Assembly (NCBI RefSeq): GCF_029201545.1
Contig: NZ_CP104007.1
Coordinates: forward strand, 3,506,501-3,570,500
Reading direction: 5' to 3'
Source: Devosia sp. FJ2-5-3
Lineage (GTDB): Bacteria; Pseudomonadota; Alphaproteobacteria; Rhizobiales; Devosiaceae
DNA: 64,000 nt
Shown: positions 8,364 through 17,921 of the stretch, piece after piece
Position numbering within the stretch: position 1 is the first letter of the stretch
How the letters are laid out: each line of letters starts with the position of its first letter
Translations under genes and position numbers: made by a program
Notes under the pieces: generated by a model
Databases searched by the model: none
Told to the model about the DNA's origin: nothing
The model's input: the letters and a program-made list of their open reading frames with translations, nothing else

Positions 8364-9782
8364 ATGACCCAGCCAACGCACCTTCACCCCGACCGTCTCT
8401 TCCCCGCATCCGAGCCCGCAAAGTCGATTGCGCGCGATCTCTATCCGGCCGTGAAGGACCTGCCCATCGTCAGCCCGCATGGGCATACGGACCCGTCATG
8501 GTTCGCCGGAAATGGCCGCTTTGCCAGCCCGACGGCGCTGTTCCTGACGCCGGATCATTATGTGCTGCGAATGCTGCGCAGCCGGGGGCTGAGCTATGAC
8601 GCACTGGGCATTCCGCGCAAGGATGGCAAACCGGTGGAAGGCGATGGGCGCACGGCCTGGAAGCTCTTTGCCGAGAACTATTATCTCTTTGCCGGAACGC
8701 CTTCGAAGATGTGGGTGGACCATTCGCTGCAGGCGGTGTTCGGGATCAATGAGGAATTGTCTGCAGCGACGGCGGACAGCATTTATGACGCCATCGACGC
8801 CAAGCTCGGCACGCCAGAACTGTTGCCGCGCGCCATTCTCGACCGGTTCAATGTCGAGGTGATCGCGACAACCGAATTCGCCCTCGATCCGCTGACGCAT
8901 CACCAGAGCATGGAGGGTGACGGCTATATCGGACGCGTGCGTACGACCTATCGTCCGGACGATGTCACCGATCCGAGCCGCCCGGCCATCGTTGAGAACC
9001 TGGAAAAGTTCGGCGAACTGACCGGCGAAGACATCAGCAGATGGGACGGGCTGATCAACGCCCATCGCAAGCGCCGCGAACTGTTCCGCCGCTTTGGGGC
9101 TGTGGCGACCGACCATGGCGTGCCGACGGCCAATACGGCAGATTTGCCGCTGGTGGAAAAGCAGGCGCTTCTGGACAAGGTGCTGGCCGGCAAGCATGAT
9201 TCTGCAGATGCCGAGCTGTTCCGTGCGCAGATGCTGACCGAAATGGCGCTGTTGTCGGTCGAAGACGGCATGGTGATGCAGATCCATGCCGGCTCCCGTC
9301 GCAATACCGATCCGCTGCTGTTCGGTGAGCGTGGACCTGATTTCGGCGCCGATATTCCGGGGCCGACCGATTATGTGGGTGGCCTCAAGGCCTTGCTGTC
9401 GCGCTGCGGCAACGAGCCCAATCTGCGGCTCATCATGTTCGTGCTCGACGAAACCACCTATGCCCGCGAGCTGGCGCCGATGGCCGGCTATTGGCCGAGC
9501 CTGCTGATCGGGCCGCCCTGGTGGTTCCACGACAGCCCGCAGGGTATTCGCCGCTATCTCGACCAGGTAGTGGAGACGGCGGGCTTCTATAATCTGGCCG
9601 GGTTTAACGACGATACGCGGGCGCTGCTGTCGATCCCGGCGCGGCACGATGTGTGGCGGCGCGAAGTCTGCGGCTTCCTGGGGCGCTGGGTGGGCGAGAA
9701 CCGGCTCAGCCGCTCCTCTGCCGAGGAGATCGCCAGACATTTGAGCTATCAGGCGGCCAAGGACGCCTATCGGATCGGGTAG
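8364..9782 (+). CDS. uxaC: Uronate (glucuronate) isomerase
   Basis: UxaC interconverts D-glucuronate with fructuronate and D-galacturonate with tagaturonate, the first cytoplasmic step of hexuronate catabolism. It belongs to the amidohydrolase superfamily. The start at 8364 (MTQPTHLHPDRLFPA, 472 residues) gives the family length; an in-frame ATG at 8319 would add 15 residues that do not look conserved. Diagnostic motifs are VSPHGHTDPSWFA (metal-ligand His pair, about residue 36), QIHAGSRRN in the middle and GFNDDTRALLSIPARHD near the C-terminus. No other hexuronate gene (uxuA/uxuB/exuT) is adjacent. A short imperfect palindrome (CCAT-5-ATGG, 8310-8322) upstream could be an operator, but that is weak. 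Confidence 0.96.
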   Translation: MTQPTHLHPDRLFPASEPAKSIARDLYPAVKDLPIVSPHGHTDPSWFAGNGRFASPTALFLTPDHYVLRMLRSRGLSYDALGIPRKDGKPVEGDGRTAWKLFAENYYLFAGTPSKMWVDHSLQAVFGINEELSAATADSIYDAIDAKLGTPELLPRAILDRFNVEVIATTEFALDPLTHHQSMEGDGYIGRVRTTYRPDDVTDPSRPAIVENLEKFGELTGEDISRWDGLINAHRKRRELFRRFGAVATDHGVPTANTADLPLVEKQALLDKVLAGKHDSADAELFRAQMLTEMALLSVEDGMVMQIHAGSRRNTDPLLFGERGPDFGADIPGPTDYVGGLKALLSRCGNEPNLRLIMFVLDETTYARELAPMAGYWPSLLIGPPWWFHDSPQGIRRYLDQVVETAGFYNLAGFNDDTRALLSIPARHDVWRREVCGFLGRWVGENRLSRSSAEEIARHLSYQAAKDAYRIG

Positions 9783-9858
9783 GAAAGCCCAATTGCACAG
9801 AGCATCCCTCGGGCTTCTCTATCCAGGGATGAGCTGCCGATATCGGGGCTCGTGACAT

Positions 9859-9884
9859 GGCCCTCGGGTCACGCCCGAGGGAAG
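9859..9884. repeat. REP-like palindrome, family A copy 1
   Basis: A palindrome of the form GGCCCTCGGGTC-N-GCCCGAGGG sits in the gap between convergent uxaC and truA. Near-identical copies occur at 28864-28889, 38606-38630 and 52017-52042, always intergenic. It probably acts as a dispersed REP element and could serve as a bidirectional terminator here. Confidence 0.75.
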
Positions 9885-9892
9885 CCGGTGTT

Positions 9893-10639
9893 CTATGCAG
9901 CCGGATAATCCACGCGCATGAAATAGAGCCCGCTTGAGGGGGCCATGCCGCCGCACTTGCTGCGGTCGGCGGCGTCGAGGGCAGCGCGGAATCGTGCCGG
10001 CGTCCACTTCCCCTCACCCACCAGTTTCAGCGAGCCGACCATCGAGCGCACCTGATGGTGGAGGAAACTGCGCGCGCTGGCGGTGACCACGACATGGTCC
10101 AGTTCCCGGCGCACGGCAAAATGGTCGAGCGTGCGCAGGGGTGACTTCGCCTGGCATTCCGACGAGCGGAAGGTGGTGAAATCGTGCAGGCCCAAAATGG
10201 ATTGGGCCGCAATGTGCATGAGATCGGCATCGAGCGGCATGGGCACATGCCAGACGTGGTTGCGCTCGAGCACGGCCGGGGCCCGCCGATTGAGGATGCG
10301 GTATTCGTAGTGGCGGGCGAGCGCGGAAAAACGCGCTTCGAAACTGTCATCGACAGCTTCACAGAGCAGAACACCGACAGGGTTTGGGCGCAGATGGTAG
10401 TTGAGCGCTTCCCGGACGCGGAACGGGTCCCAATCCCGCGAAAGATCGAAATGGGCCACCTGACCCAGGGCGTGGACACCGGAATCGGTGCGGCCGGCGG
10501 CCTGGGTGGTAACGACTTCGCCGGAGAATTTGGCGATCGCCTCTTCCAGCGCCTGCTGCACGCTCATCCGGTCGGACTGGCGCTGCCAGCCGCTGAACGG
10601 GGTTCCATCATATTCGAGCGTGAGCTTATATCTGTACAA
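9893..10639 (-). CDS. truA: tRNA pseudouridine(38-40) synthase TruA
   Basis: TruA isomerises uridines 38, 39 and 40 in the anticodon arm of many tRNAs. The 248-residue length is standard. The N-terminal [21 protein letters not shown], the catalytic Asp in [12 protein letters not shown] (D52) and the later [11 protein letters not shown] are all family hallmarks. In rhizobial genomes it commonly follows def and fmt in one operon. Here the order def-fmt-truA is kept on the minus strand, but an oppositely oriented 78-codon ORF (10655-10891) interrupts the fmt-truA junction, so truA may depend on a separate promoter or on read-through across that insert. Confidence 0.97.
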   Translation of the reverse strand: MYRYKLTLEYDGTPFSGWQRQSDRMSVQQALEEAIAKFSGEVVTTQAAGRTDSGVHALGQVAHFDLSRDWDPFRVREALNYHLRPNPVGVLLCEAVDDSFEARFSALARHYEYRILNRRAPAVLERNHVWHVPMPLDADLMHIAAQSILGLHDFTTFRSSECQAKSPLRTLDHFAVRRELDHVVVTASARSFLHHQVRSMVGSLKLVGEGKWTPARFRAALDAADRSKCGGMAPSSGLYFMRVDYPAA

Positions 10640-10654
10640 GGCTTGGAGGGACCA

Positions 10655-10891
10655 ATGGTACTAATTAGGAAAATTGAAGAGATCGAACAAAACGATCTCT
10701 ACAAGTTGCATGGTGAAGTCGAGGCTACTTATGTCGTCTTTGAGCGCGATGGGAAGAAACTCCTTCAACTCAATACGCACGGCAGTCCAACGAGAAAGCT
10801 GGTAGGCAAGCGCTCGCAGAACATGCAATTCGATCAACACGGCGCTGAAGAACTATACCAAATCCTCAGGAAAACGTTCGGATTTAGCTGA
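10655..10891 (+). CDS. Small conserved-looking hypothetical protein (78 aa), antisense in the fmt-truA junction
   Basis: This ORF of 78 codons from the ATG at 10655 has a strong GGAGG ribosome-binding site at 10646-10650. Base composition is clearly poorer in GC than the flanking genes, and codon use (ATT, AGA, AAA) differs. The product ([20 protein letters not shown], then [20 protein letters not shown], ending KTFGFS) has a plausible mixed alpha/beta pattern and is basic in the middle (RKLVGKRS). Its 3' end overlaps the fmt stop by 8 bp convergently, and it starts 16 bp from the truA start, divergently. I do not recognise the family. It looks like a small gene acquired into an otherwise conserved operon. 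Confidence 0.65.
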   Translation: MVLIRKIEEIEQNDLYKLHGEVEATYVVFERDGKKLLQLNTHGSPTRKLVGKRSQNMQFDQHGAEELYQILRKTFGFS

Positions 10892-11807
10892 CCCGCTCCG
10901 GCAAGGCCCCTGCCCCGCGGAGGAAGGTGACGGCGTCCATGGCGCCCTTGCCCTCGCGCTGCACCTGGGTGAGGCGGACGGCGCCGGAGCCGCAGGCGAT
11001 GGTGAGGTCGGGGCCGATGAGCGTGCCGGGGGCAGCGTTGCCATCGACGGGGGTAGAGCGCAGCGCCTTGATGCGAACGGGCTTGCCGGCGAGTTCGAGC
11101 TCGAACCATGCGCCCGGGAAAGGCGAGAGGCCGCGAATGGTGCTGTGCACCGCGTCGGCCGATTTCGAAAAATCGAGACGGGCCTCGGCCTTGTCGATCT
11201 TTTGCGCGTAGGTGATGCCGGTTTCGGGCTGGACGGTAAAATCGAGGCTGCCGCGTTCGAGCGCGGCAAGGGCGCGGCCCATGAGGTCGGCGCCAAGGCG
11301 CATCATCTGGTCGTGCAATTCACCGGCAGTCATGTCCTTGCCGATGGGGATGATTTCGGTGGGACCCATGGGACCGGTATCGAGGCCCTCATCCATGCGC
11401 ATGACGACTATGCCGGTCTGGGCGTCGCCGGCCATGATGGCGCGCTGGATCGGCGCAGCTCCGCGCCAGCGCGGCAGGAGCGAGCCATGGAGGTTAAGAC
11501 AGCCATCGGCAGGGGCATCAAGGATTGGCTTGGGGAGCAGCAAGCCATAGGCGACCACGACGGCGACATCGGCATCGAGCGAGGCAAACTGGGCCTGCTC
11601 AGCCTCGCCCTTGAGGCTTTTCGGCGTAAAGACCGGAATGCCGAAGGCCTCCGCCGCCTCATGCACCGGGCTCTTGCGCTCAGCCTGGCCACGGCCGGCC
11701 GGTTTTGGCGCGCGCGTATAGACCGCCACCACTTCGTGGCCCGACGAAACGATCTCGGTCAGCGTCGGGACCGAAAATTCGGGCGTGCCCATGAAGACGA
11801 CGCGCAT
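10884..11807 (-). CDS. fmt: Methionyl-tRNA formyltransferase
   Basis: Fmt formylates Met-tRNAi using 10-formyl-tetrahydrofolate so that translation can initiate. The start is placed at 11807 ([20 protein letters not shown]), giving the standard 307 residues; the frame is open to 11921 but the extra residues do not resemble the family. The formyltransferase core holds the signature [20 protein letters not shown] around residues 107-126, and the C-terminal OB-fold domain follows from about 205. It lies between def and truA, with def about 210 bp upstream on the same strand across a hairpin-rich spacer. Its stop overlaps a small convergent ORF by 8 bp. Confidence 0.97.
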   Translation of the reverse strand: MRVVFMGTPEFSVPTLTEIVSSGHEVVAVYTRAPKPAGRGQAERKSPVHEAAEAFGIPVFTPKSLKGEAEQAQFASLDADVAVVVAYGLLLPKPILDAPADGCLNLHGSLLPRWRGAAPIQRAIMAGDAQTGIVVMRMDEGLDTGPMGPTEIIPIGKDMTAGELHDQMMRLGADLMGRALAALERGSLDFTVQPETGITYAQKIDKAEARLDFSKSADAVHSTIRGLSPFPGAWFELELAGKPVRIKALRSTPVDGNAAPGTLIGPDLTIACGSGAVRLTQVQREGKGAMDAVTFLRGAGALPERVS

Positions 11808-12020
11808 GGTGGTAACTCCTGTCTTCCCTCCCCCGTCATGGGAGAAGCGGCCCGAAGGGGCACCGAATTGGCGTGGCGAACTTCGGTTGGGGTGAGAGGT
11901 CAGCGCTTTCGCCCCGAACACCCGGCGTGCGGAGAGAGCCCCTCACCCTGACCTTTCTGCTGAACGCAGAACGGTCTGTCCCTCTCCCCCAAAAGGTGAG
12001 GAAGGTCGGCGGCTCTCAAA
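11808..12020. other. Hairpin-rich spacer between def and fmt
   Basis: This 213-bp spacer carries no convincing gene. It contains nested inverted repeats: outer CCTCACC (about 11941) with GGTGAGG (about 11995), and inner TTCTGC/GCAGAA around a TGAAC loop (about 11957-11973). It resembles the other palindromic intergenic elements of this window and separates two genes that are usually tightly linked. Confidence 0.5.
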
Positions 12021-12536
12021 TCAACGAGCCGCCAGCTTGGCCTGCTTTTCGAACTTCTTGATCACGCGGTCGCGCTTGAGGCGGCTCAGATAGTCGATAT
12101 AGAGCACGCCATCGAGGTGATCGAGTTCATGCTGAATGCAGACGGCGAGCTTGCCATCGGCGTCCTTGACCACTTCCTTGCCGTCGAGATCGGTATAGGT
12201 GACGGTGACCGTGGAGGGCCGCTCGACCTCGTAGTAAAGCTCGGGAATGGACAGGCACCCTTCTTCGGTAACCTGGATCTCGTCGCCGAAACTGGTGATT
12301 TCCGGATTGATCATTACGAGCGGGTCGGCGGGTTCGTCTTCGCCAGCAAGATCCATCACCACGATGCGTTTCATCACACCGATCTGCGGCGCGGCAAGGC
12401 CAATCCCCGGCGCGTCATACATGGTGTCGAGCATGTCCTTGGCCAGCGTCTTGATCTCCTCGTCGATCTCCACGATCGGGTCGGCGACCGCGCGAAGCCG
12501 CGCGTCAGGAATGATGAGGATAGGGCGGATGGCCAT
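12021..12536 (-). CDS. def: Peptide deformylase
   Basis: Def removes the N-formyl group from nascent proteins using a metal ion, normally Fe(II). From the start at 12536 (MAIRPILIIPDARLRAVADP) the protein has the usual 171 residues. The open frame continues upstream to 12875, but that part is antisense to rmuC. The three signature motifs are present: GIGLAAPQIG (residues 44-53), EGCLSIPE with metal ligand C94, and QHELDHLDG with ligands H136 and H140 and catalytic E137. fmt and truA follow downstream on the same strand, forming the formyl-Met cycle cluster. The gene is divergent from rmuC across about 130 bp. Confidence 0.98.
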   Translation of the reverse strand: MAIRPILIIPDARLRAVADPIVEIDEEIKTLAKDMLDTMYDAPGIGLAAPQIGVMKRIVVMDLAGEDEPADPLVMINPEITSFGDEIQVTEEGCLSIPELYYEVERPSTVTVTYTDLDGKEVVKDADGKLAVCIQHELDHLDGVLYIDYLSRLKRDRVIKKFEKQAKLAAR

Positions 12537-12668
12537 GGCAAAAAGTCCGGCAAAAAAGGAGTTGCCTCTCGATATGGTATTTGACCGCGCCGGGTCAACT
12601 GCGGAGCAGGGTTGCGCTGGTCGCGAAAAGAACATTATGTGAACGAATGGTGGGTATAGGCTGGTTTC

Positions 12669-14093
12669 ATGGAAACGCTCAATACATCTCTGTTCGTTCT
12701 CGGCGATCTGCCGATCAGTGTCGGCATGGCTCTGGCTGCCGGACTGGGCCTCCTGTTTTTCGTCATGATCTGGATGCTCGTTGCCTGGGCGCAGGGCAAT
12801 GCGGCGCGCGCCAGTAGTGCCGCGCAGGACGCCAGCGACAATCTCAAAGCCGGTTTTGCCGAGCTTATCGCGCAACGCGATCTGCGCATCCGCGAACTCG
12901 ATCTGGAACTGGGACGGGAGAGGGAAAGATCAGCAGACATCATTGACGAGGAGCGGAGCCGCAATGGCGAGCTGATGGCGGAGCTTGCCGCGATGCGGAC
13001 CCGGCTCGACGAGCAGGCGCGCCAGAACGAGGTCAATTTGAAACGCTTCACCGAAGCGCGCCAGCAGATGACCGACGAATTCAAGGCCATTGCCGGGGAC
13101 GTGCTGCGCAGCCACAGCGAGACTTTTACCAAGCAGAACCGCGAGCAGGTCGACGTGCTGCTCAAGCCCTTGCACGACAAGATCGGTGAATTCCACAAGG
13201 GTCTGATCGAGGACCGCTCGGCGATGAAGGAGCGCATCCAGGCGCTGGTGGAAAGCAATCTGCAGATCACAACCGAGGCGCAGAACCTGACCCGGGCGCT
13301 CAAGGGCAATTCCCAGACCCAGGGCGCCTGGGGCGAGATGATCCTGTCCACCATTCTCGAACAGTCGGGCCTGCGCGAGGGCGATCAGTACACGACCCAG
13401 CAGAGCCATATGGGCGAAGATGGCCAGCGGCTGCGCACCGACGTCGAAATCCGCATGCCTAATGGCGATGTGCTGGTGATCGATTCGAAAGTGTCGCTGA
13501 CGGCGTTCGACGCCTATGTGAATTGCCCCGAAGAGGACCGCGAGCAGCATTTGCGCGCCCATATCGCTTCGGTGCGCAATCACATCACGACGCTGTCGGA
13601 CAAGACCTATCACCGCGCGGCGCGATCGAGCCTCGACTATGTGATGATGTTCGTGCCCATTGAGTCCGCGCTGGCTACGGCCATCCAGCATGACGCAAAA
13701 CTGGTGGAATTCGGCATGTCGCGCGGCGTGATGCTGACGACGCCGACGACGCTGATGACCGTGCTGCGCACGGTGCGCAATGTCTGGGACATCGAAAAGC
13801 GCCACCAGAATGCCGAGGAAATCGCCGAACGGGCGGGCGCGCTTTACGACAAGATCGCAGGCTTTCTCGGCTCCATGGACAAGCTGGACAGCCATCTCGA
13901 CAAGGCACGATCCAGCTTTGACGAGGCGCGCAATCAGCTCTCGTCCGGCCGTGGCAATGTGGTGCGACAGGTGGAAATGCTGCGCGAGCTGGGGGCCAAG
14001 ACCACCAAAACTATTCCGCCGAAATGGGACGGTGGCCTCGACGAACAGCCGAGCCTGCGGCTTGTTAGCGATGAGCCGGGGGACCGGAACTAG
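12669..14093 (+). CDS. rmuC: DNA recombination protein RmuC
   Basis: RmuC is a conserved membrane-anchored coiled-coil protein with a nuclease-fold core that limits inversions at short inverted repeats in E. coli. The 474 residues contain one N-terminal transmembrane helix (about 14-40), a long charged coiled-coil region (about 45-200) and the RmuC core (about 215-420) with ALKGNSQTQGAWGEMILSTI, VEIRMPNGDVLVIDSKVSL and FVPIESALATAI, the last two carrying the nuclease-like D..DSK arrangement. The start at 12669 (METLNTSLFVLGDLPISVGM) places the membrane helix correctly. It is divergent from def and is followed by degP with a separate spacer. Confidence 0.95.
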   Translation: METLNTSLFVLGDLPISVGMALAAGLGLLFFVMIWMLVAWAQGNAARASSAAQDASDNLKAGFAELIAQRDLRIRELDLELGRERERSADIIDEERSRNGELMAELAAMRTRLDEQARQNEVNLKRFTEARQQMTDEFKAIAGDVLRSHSETFTKQNREQVDVLLKPLHDKIGEFHKGLIEDRSAMKERIQALVESNLQITTEAQNLTRALKGNSQTQGAWGEMILSTILEQSGLREGDQYTTQQSHMGEDGQRLRTDVEIRMPNGDVLVIDSKVSLTAFDAYVNCPEEDREQHLRAHIASVRNHITTLSDKTYHRAARSSLDYVMMFVPIESALATAIQHDAKLVEFGMSRGVMLTTPTTLMTVLRTVRNVWDIEKRHQNAEEIAERAGALYDKIAGFLGSMDKLDSHLDKARSSFDEARNQLSSGRGNVVRQVEMLRELGAKTTKTIPPKWDGGLDEQPSLRLVSDEPGDRN

Positions 14094-14241
14094 GCCCCTG
14101 CCCCGCTTACCGACACGGCTTGCCGCAATCCTGCCCGCAACATTGCCAAAGCTTAATATTGGCGCAACTTCACAGAAAGGCGGGACGTTCCATATGTAAG
14201 GCCACAAGCTGTTGAGAGCTTTTGCAAGGAGACTCGTCCTC

Positions 14242-15768
14242 ATGCGACCCACACTTATTTCGCGTACCCGCCGCTGGCTCGGCGCTTCCGCCCTGGCTCT
14301 GCTGGTGGGCGTCGGCGGGGTTTCCACCGCCTTTGTCCTCACTGGGCAGGCCGTCAATGCCGAGGTGCGCAATGCGGCGCAGATCCTGGTGCCCCAGGTC
14401 ACCCAGCAGCAGGGCTTTGCCGACCTGGTCGACGCGGTCAAGCCGGCCGTTGTCTCGATCCTCGTCGAAGCGCAGGCGCCCGGTCGCAATGTCCAGCGCG
14501 GCCGTGACTTCCAGTTCAATTTCCCCGACCTGCCCGAAGGCCACCCCTTCCGTGACTTCTTCGACCAGTTCGGCGGCCCCGGCGGTCCTGGTGGACGCGG
14601 CGGCTCGGGCGAGCAGGAACCCCGTCCGCGCCAGTTCATGGCTGCAGGCTCGGGCTTCATCGTTTCGGCTGACGGCTATGTCGTTACCAACAACCACGTG
14701 GTGGAAGACGCCACCAAGGTAACCGTGGTGATGGAAGACGGCAGTGAGCAGGTTGCAGAAATCGTCGGTACCGACGAGCGCACCGACCTGGCCGTTCTCA
14801 AGATCGCCGGGGAAGACCTGCCCTTCGTGACCTTCGAGGAAGAAGCCAGCCGCGTCGGCGACTGGGTGGTTGCCGTGGGCAATCCCTTCGGGCTTGGCGG
14901 CACTGTGACCGTGGGCGTGATCTCGGGCTCGGGCCGGAATATCGGCGGCTCGAACTATGGTGATTTCCTGCAGATCGACGCGGCCGTGAACACCGGCAAT
15001 TCGGGCGGCCCGGCCTTCAACACCAAGGGCGAAGTGGTCGGCGTCAACACCGCCATCTATTCCCCCAATGGCGGCAATGTCGGTATCGCCTTTGCCATCC
15101 CGGCCGGCACGGTCAAGCAGATCGTCAACCAGCTGATCACGGACGGAACCGTGACCCGCGGCTATCTGGGCGTTTCGATCCAGGACGTGAGCCGTGACAT
15201 TGCCGATGGCGTTGGGCTTAGCCAGCCGCTCGGTGCCATCGTGCGCGAGCCGGCCGCTGATGGCCCTGCGGGCGCCGCGGGCGTCAAGTCGGGCGATATC
15301 ATCACCGCGGTCGATGGCGACCGGATCGACGACGCACTCGATCTCAGCCGGACCATCGCCAGCAAGTCGCCTGGCTCCGTCGTCGAGCTGACCATCTGGC
15401 GCGATGGTGCCGAGACCAAGCTCAACGTCACGCTGACCGAACTCAACCAGGACGTGGCCGAGACCAATACGCCGACGCCTCCGGCCGAAGTGCCACAGGC
15501 CCAGTCGACGCTCGGCCTGACCCTCGTGCCCAATGGTGACGGCACAGGTGGCGTGCTGATCCAGGAAGTCGAGCCCGACACGCCTGCCGCCCAGCGCGGT
15601 CTGTCCGTCGGCGACGTGATCCTCGAAGTCGACAATACGCCGGTCTCGAGCGCTGCCGATTTCGACAAGGCGATCGACAATGTTCGCAGCAGGGGCCTCG
15701 AAACGGCCCTGGTGAAAGTTGCTCGCAATGGCGATAGCACCTTTATCGGGCTGCCCATTACCGAATAA
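14242..15768 (+). CDS. degP: Do-family periplasmic serine endoprotease (DegP/HtrA type)
   Basis: This protein-quality-control protease acts in the periplasm. The start at 14242 (MRPTLISRTRRWLGASALAL) has AAGGAGA ten bases upstream, and a signal-anchor-like hydrophobic segment covers residues 14-35. The catalytic triad is visible as H152 in VVTNNHVVED, D182 in DERTDLAVL and S254 in NTGNSGGPAFN. A Gly-rich flexible loop (residues 111-124) precedes the protease core. Two PDZ domains follow (about 290-380 and 410-505), the first containing GYLGVSIQDVS. It is followed by a strong terminator, then a response regulator and sensor kinase, an arrangement seen in rhizobia. The 508-residue length is normal for the family. 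Confidence 0.96.
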   Translation: MRPTLISRTRRWLGASALALLVGVGGVSTAFVLTGQAVNAEVRNAAQILVPQVTQQQGFADLVDAVKPAVVSILVEAQAPGRNVQRGRDFQFNFPDLPEGHPFRDFFDQFGGPGGPGGRGGSGEQEPRPRQFMAAGSGFIVSADGYVVTNNHVVEDATKVTVVMEDGSEQVAEIVGTDERTDLAVLKIAGEDLPFVTFEEEASRVGDWVVAVGNPFGLGGTVTVGVISGSGRNIGGSNYGDFLQIDAAVNTGNSGGPAFNTKGEVVGVNTAIYSPNGGNVGIAFAIPAGTVKQIVNQLITDGTVTRGYLGVSIQDVSRDIADGVGLSQPLGAIVREPAADGPAGAAGVKSGDIITAVDGDRIDDALDLSRTIASKSPGSVVELTIWRDGAETKLNVTLTELNQDVAETNTPTPPAEVPQAQSTLGLTLVPNGDGTGGVLIQEVEPDTPAAQRGLSVGDVILEVDNTPVSSAADFDKAIDNVRSRGLETALVKVARNGDSTFIGLPITE

Positions 15769-15786
15769 GTTCGCCTGACAAACCCT

Positions 15787-15816
15787 GGCCCCGGGTGTTT
15801 CCCGGGGCCATTTTTT
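15787..15816 (+). terminator. Rho-independent terminator after degP
   Basis: A perfect 9-bp stem (GGCCCCGGG / CCCGGGGCC) with loop TGTTT is followed by six T residues. It separates degP from the downstream two-component genes, whose start lies only about 20 bp further on. Confidence 0.88.
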
Positions 15817-15836
15817 CCTGGTGCGGAGCGTCAGCC

Positions 15837-16508
15837 GTGAAAATCCTGCTCATCGAAGATGATCGCGAGGCCGCGAGCTATTTGATCCAGGCGCTCGACG
15901 AAGCCGGTCATGTGACCCATCATGCCGCTGACGGGGAGACCGGCTATGCCATGGCCTCGGGCATGGATTATGACGTGCTGATCGTTGACCGCATGCTGCC
16001 GCGACGGGATGGCCTCTCCATCGTCGAATCGCTGCGCGCGGAAGGCGATACCACCCCTGTTCTCATTCTCTCCGCTCTCGGCGAAGTCGATGACCGCGTC
16101 ACCGGCCTGCGCGCCGGCGGCGACGATTATCTCACCAAACCCTATGCCTTTACCGAATTGCTGGCCCGGGTCGAAGTGCTCGCCCGTCGCTCGAGCCCCG
16201 TGGAGGCCGCGACCCAATATAGCGTGGGCGGGCTATCGCTCGATCGGCTGAGCCGCAAGGTCGAACGCGACGGCGAGGCGATCCTCCTCCAGCCGCGCGA
16301 ATTTCGCCTGCTCGAATATCTGATGAAGCATGCCGGCAAGGTGGTGACCCGGACGATGCTGCTCGAAAATGTCTGGGACTACCATTTTGACCCCCAGACC
16401 AATGTCATCGACGTGCACATGTCGCGCCTGCGCTCCAAAATCGACAAGGGCTTTGAGATGCCGTTGCTGCACACGGTGCGCGGCGCCGGCTATATGATCA
16501 GGGACTAG
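15837..16508 (+). CDS. OmpR-family response regulator downstream of degP
   Basis: The GTG at 15837 is the likely start (MKILLIEDDREAASYLIQAL, 223 residues); the frame is open further upstream only across the degP terminator. The receiver domain has the acidic pair in IEDD, phosphoacceptor Asp in LIVDRMLPRRDG (about residue 51) and Lys in YLTKPYAFTEL (about 101). The winged-helix domain begins near 125 (LLQPREFRLLEYL, then VDVHMSRLRSKID-like segment NVIDVHMSRLRSKI). The sensor kinase follows after 3 bp. Genes of this kind beside degP are conserved in Rhizobiales; a role in envelope stress is an inference from that neighbour. Confidence 0.94.
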   Translation: MKILLIEDDREAASYLIQALDEAGHVTHHAADGETGYAMASGMDYDVLIVDRMLPRRDGLSIVESLRAEGDTTPVLILSALGEVDDRVTGLRAGGDDYLTKPYAFTELLARVEVLARRSSPVEAATQYSVGGLSLDRLSRKVERDGEAILLQPREFRLLEYLMKHAGKVVTRTMLLENVWDYHFDPQTNVIDVHMSRLRSKIDKGFEMPLLHTVRGAGYMIRD

Positions 16509-16511
16509 AAG

Positions 16512-17921
16512 TTGAGCCGGCTCGCCCAGGTCTGGCGCACATCGACCGTTCGGCTGACCGCCACTTTCATTACTATTTTCAGCGTCTTCGCCATCCTGCT
16601 GATGGCCTTTATCGGCTGGCAATCGAGCGTGCAGATCCAGCGCCAGCAGGCCGATGATATCGACCGGGAAGTGCGGCTGCTGCAGCGCATCGAGGTCAAC
16701 CAGGGCGTTCGGGGCCTCGCATTTGCACTCAACCGGATCGCCAGCCAACCCGGACCCGGCATCTATTATCTCGGCGATGCTTCAGGCCAGTTCCTGCTCG
16801 GCAATCTCGTGGCGGTTCCGGCGGAAGTGCTTATAAATCCGGGCGTTTATACATTCGACTATGACAGGGCCGGGCCGCTCAACGAAGGCGCGGGACCCGA
16901 GGCGGCGGTACGCTCGGGCGTGGCGATCGTGCGCTCGGTCGAGCTGGGCAGCGGCATGCGGCTTGTCGTCGGGCGCGACGTGGTGGAGCGGCGGGGCTAT
17001 TCGGCGATCATTCTCCAGAGCTTTCTGGTCGGGGTTGCCGGCATCATTCTCTTTTCCGTCGTCGCCGGCGGAGTGACGGCGCGGCGCGTGCTGAAACGCA
17101 TCGACACGATCCGCGACACATCGACGAAAATCATGTCGGGCAATCTGGCCGAGCGCGTTCCGATCACGCGGCGCAATGACGAGTTTGACGGGCTGGCCCT
17201 GAACCTCAATGCCATGCTCGACCGGATCGAGCAGTTGCTTCAGGGACTTAAGGAGGTGACGGACAATGTCGCGCACGACCTCAAGACCCCCCTCACCCGC
17301 CTGCGCAACCAGGCCGAGGCGGCGCTGCGGGATGGGTCGACAGACGAGATGCGGCAGACGGCGCTGGAAAATGTCATTGGCGAGAGCGACCGGCTGATCC
17401 GGACATTCAATGCCCTGCTCATGATTGCGCGAGCCGAGGCCGGTGCGCCCTCTGGCGCGCTCTCCGAAATCGACATCAGCGCGATTATTGCTGATATGGC
17501 CGAGCTTTACGCCCCCGTGGCCGAGGATGAGGGCATTGAGGTGGTGACCGCGGTCGAAGAGGGGGTGACCCTGCGGGCCAATCGCGAACTGATCGGCCAG
17601 GCCACGGTCAATCTCCTTGAAAATGCAATGAAATATGCCCGACCGGAAAATGGGAGCGCCGGGAAAATCACGGTGGAACTGAAGCGGGTCGGCGCCATGG
17701 TGCAGCTGGTCGTGGCCGACAATGGACCGGGCATTCCCGAGGGCGAGCGCAAGCGGGTGCTGGAACGGTTCGTGCGGCTGGAAAAAAGCCGGTCGGAGAC
17801 GGGGTCGGGACTGGGGCTGGCACTGGTCAATGCCGTGGCGCGGCTGCATGGCGGCAGCTTCCGCATCGAGGACAACCAGCCCGGGGTCAGGGCGATTATG
17901 GAAGTTCCGGCAAATAGTTAG
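16512..17921 (+). CDS. Sensor histidine kinase (HAMP-HisKA-HATPase)
   Basis: The start is a TTG at 16512, three bases after the stop of the response regulator, so the two are translated together. The product is 469 residues: TM1 about 14-36, a periplasmic sensor loop to about 160, TM2 about 165-188, a HAMP domain (about 188-240), a HisKA helix with phosphoacceptor His in [16 protein letters not shown] (about residue 256) and a HATPase domain with N-box [13 protein letters not shown]1 [12 protein letters not shown] and G2 [12 protein letters not shown]. Its last codons overlap the convergent recR stop by 4 bp. The signal sensed is not apparent from the sequence. Confidence 0.94.
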   Translation: MSRLAQVWRTSTVRLTATFITIFSVFAILLMAFIGWQSSVQIQRQQADDIDREVRLLQRIEVNQGVRGLAFALNRIASQPGPGIYYLGDASGQFLLGNLVAVPAEVLINPGVYTFDYDRAGPLNEGAGPEAAVRSGVAIVRSVELGSGMRLVVGRDVVERRGYSAIILQSFLVGVAGIILFSVVAGGVTARRVLKRIDTIRDTSTKIMSGNLAERVPITRRNDEFDGLALNLNAMLDRIEQLLQGLKEVTDNVAHDLKTPLTRLRNQAEAALRDGSTDEMRQTALENVIGESDRLIRTFNALLMIARAEAGAPSGALSEIDISAIIADMAELYAPVAEDEGIEVVTAVEEGVTLRANRELIGQATVNLLENAMKYARPENGSAGKITVELKRVGAMVQLVVADNGPGIPEGERKRVLERFVRLEKSRSETGSGLGLALVNAVARLHGGSFRIEDNQPGVRAIMEVPANS

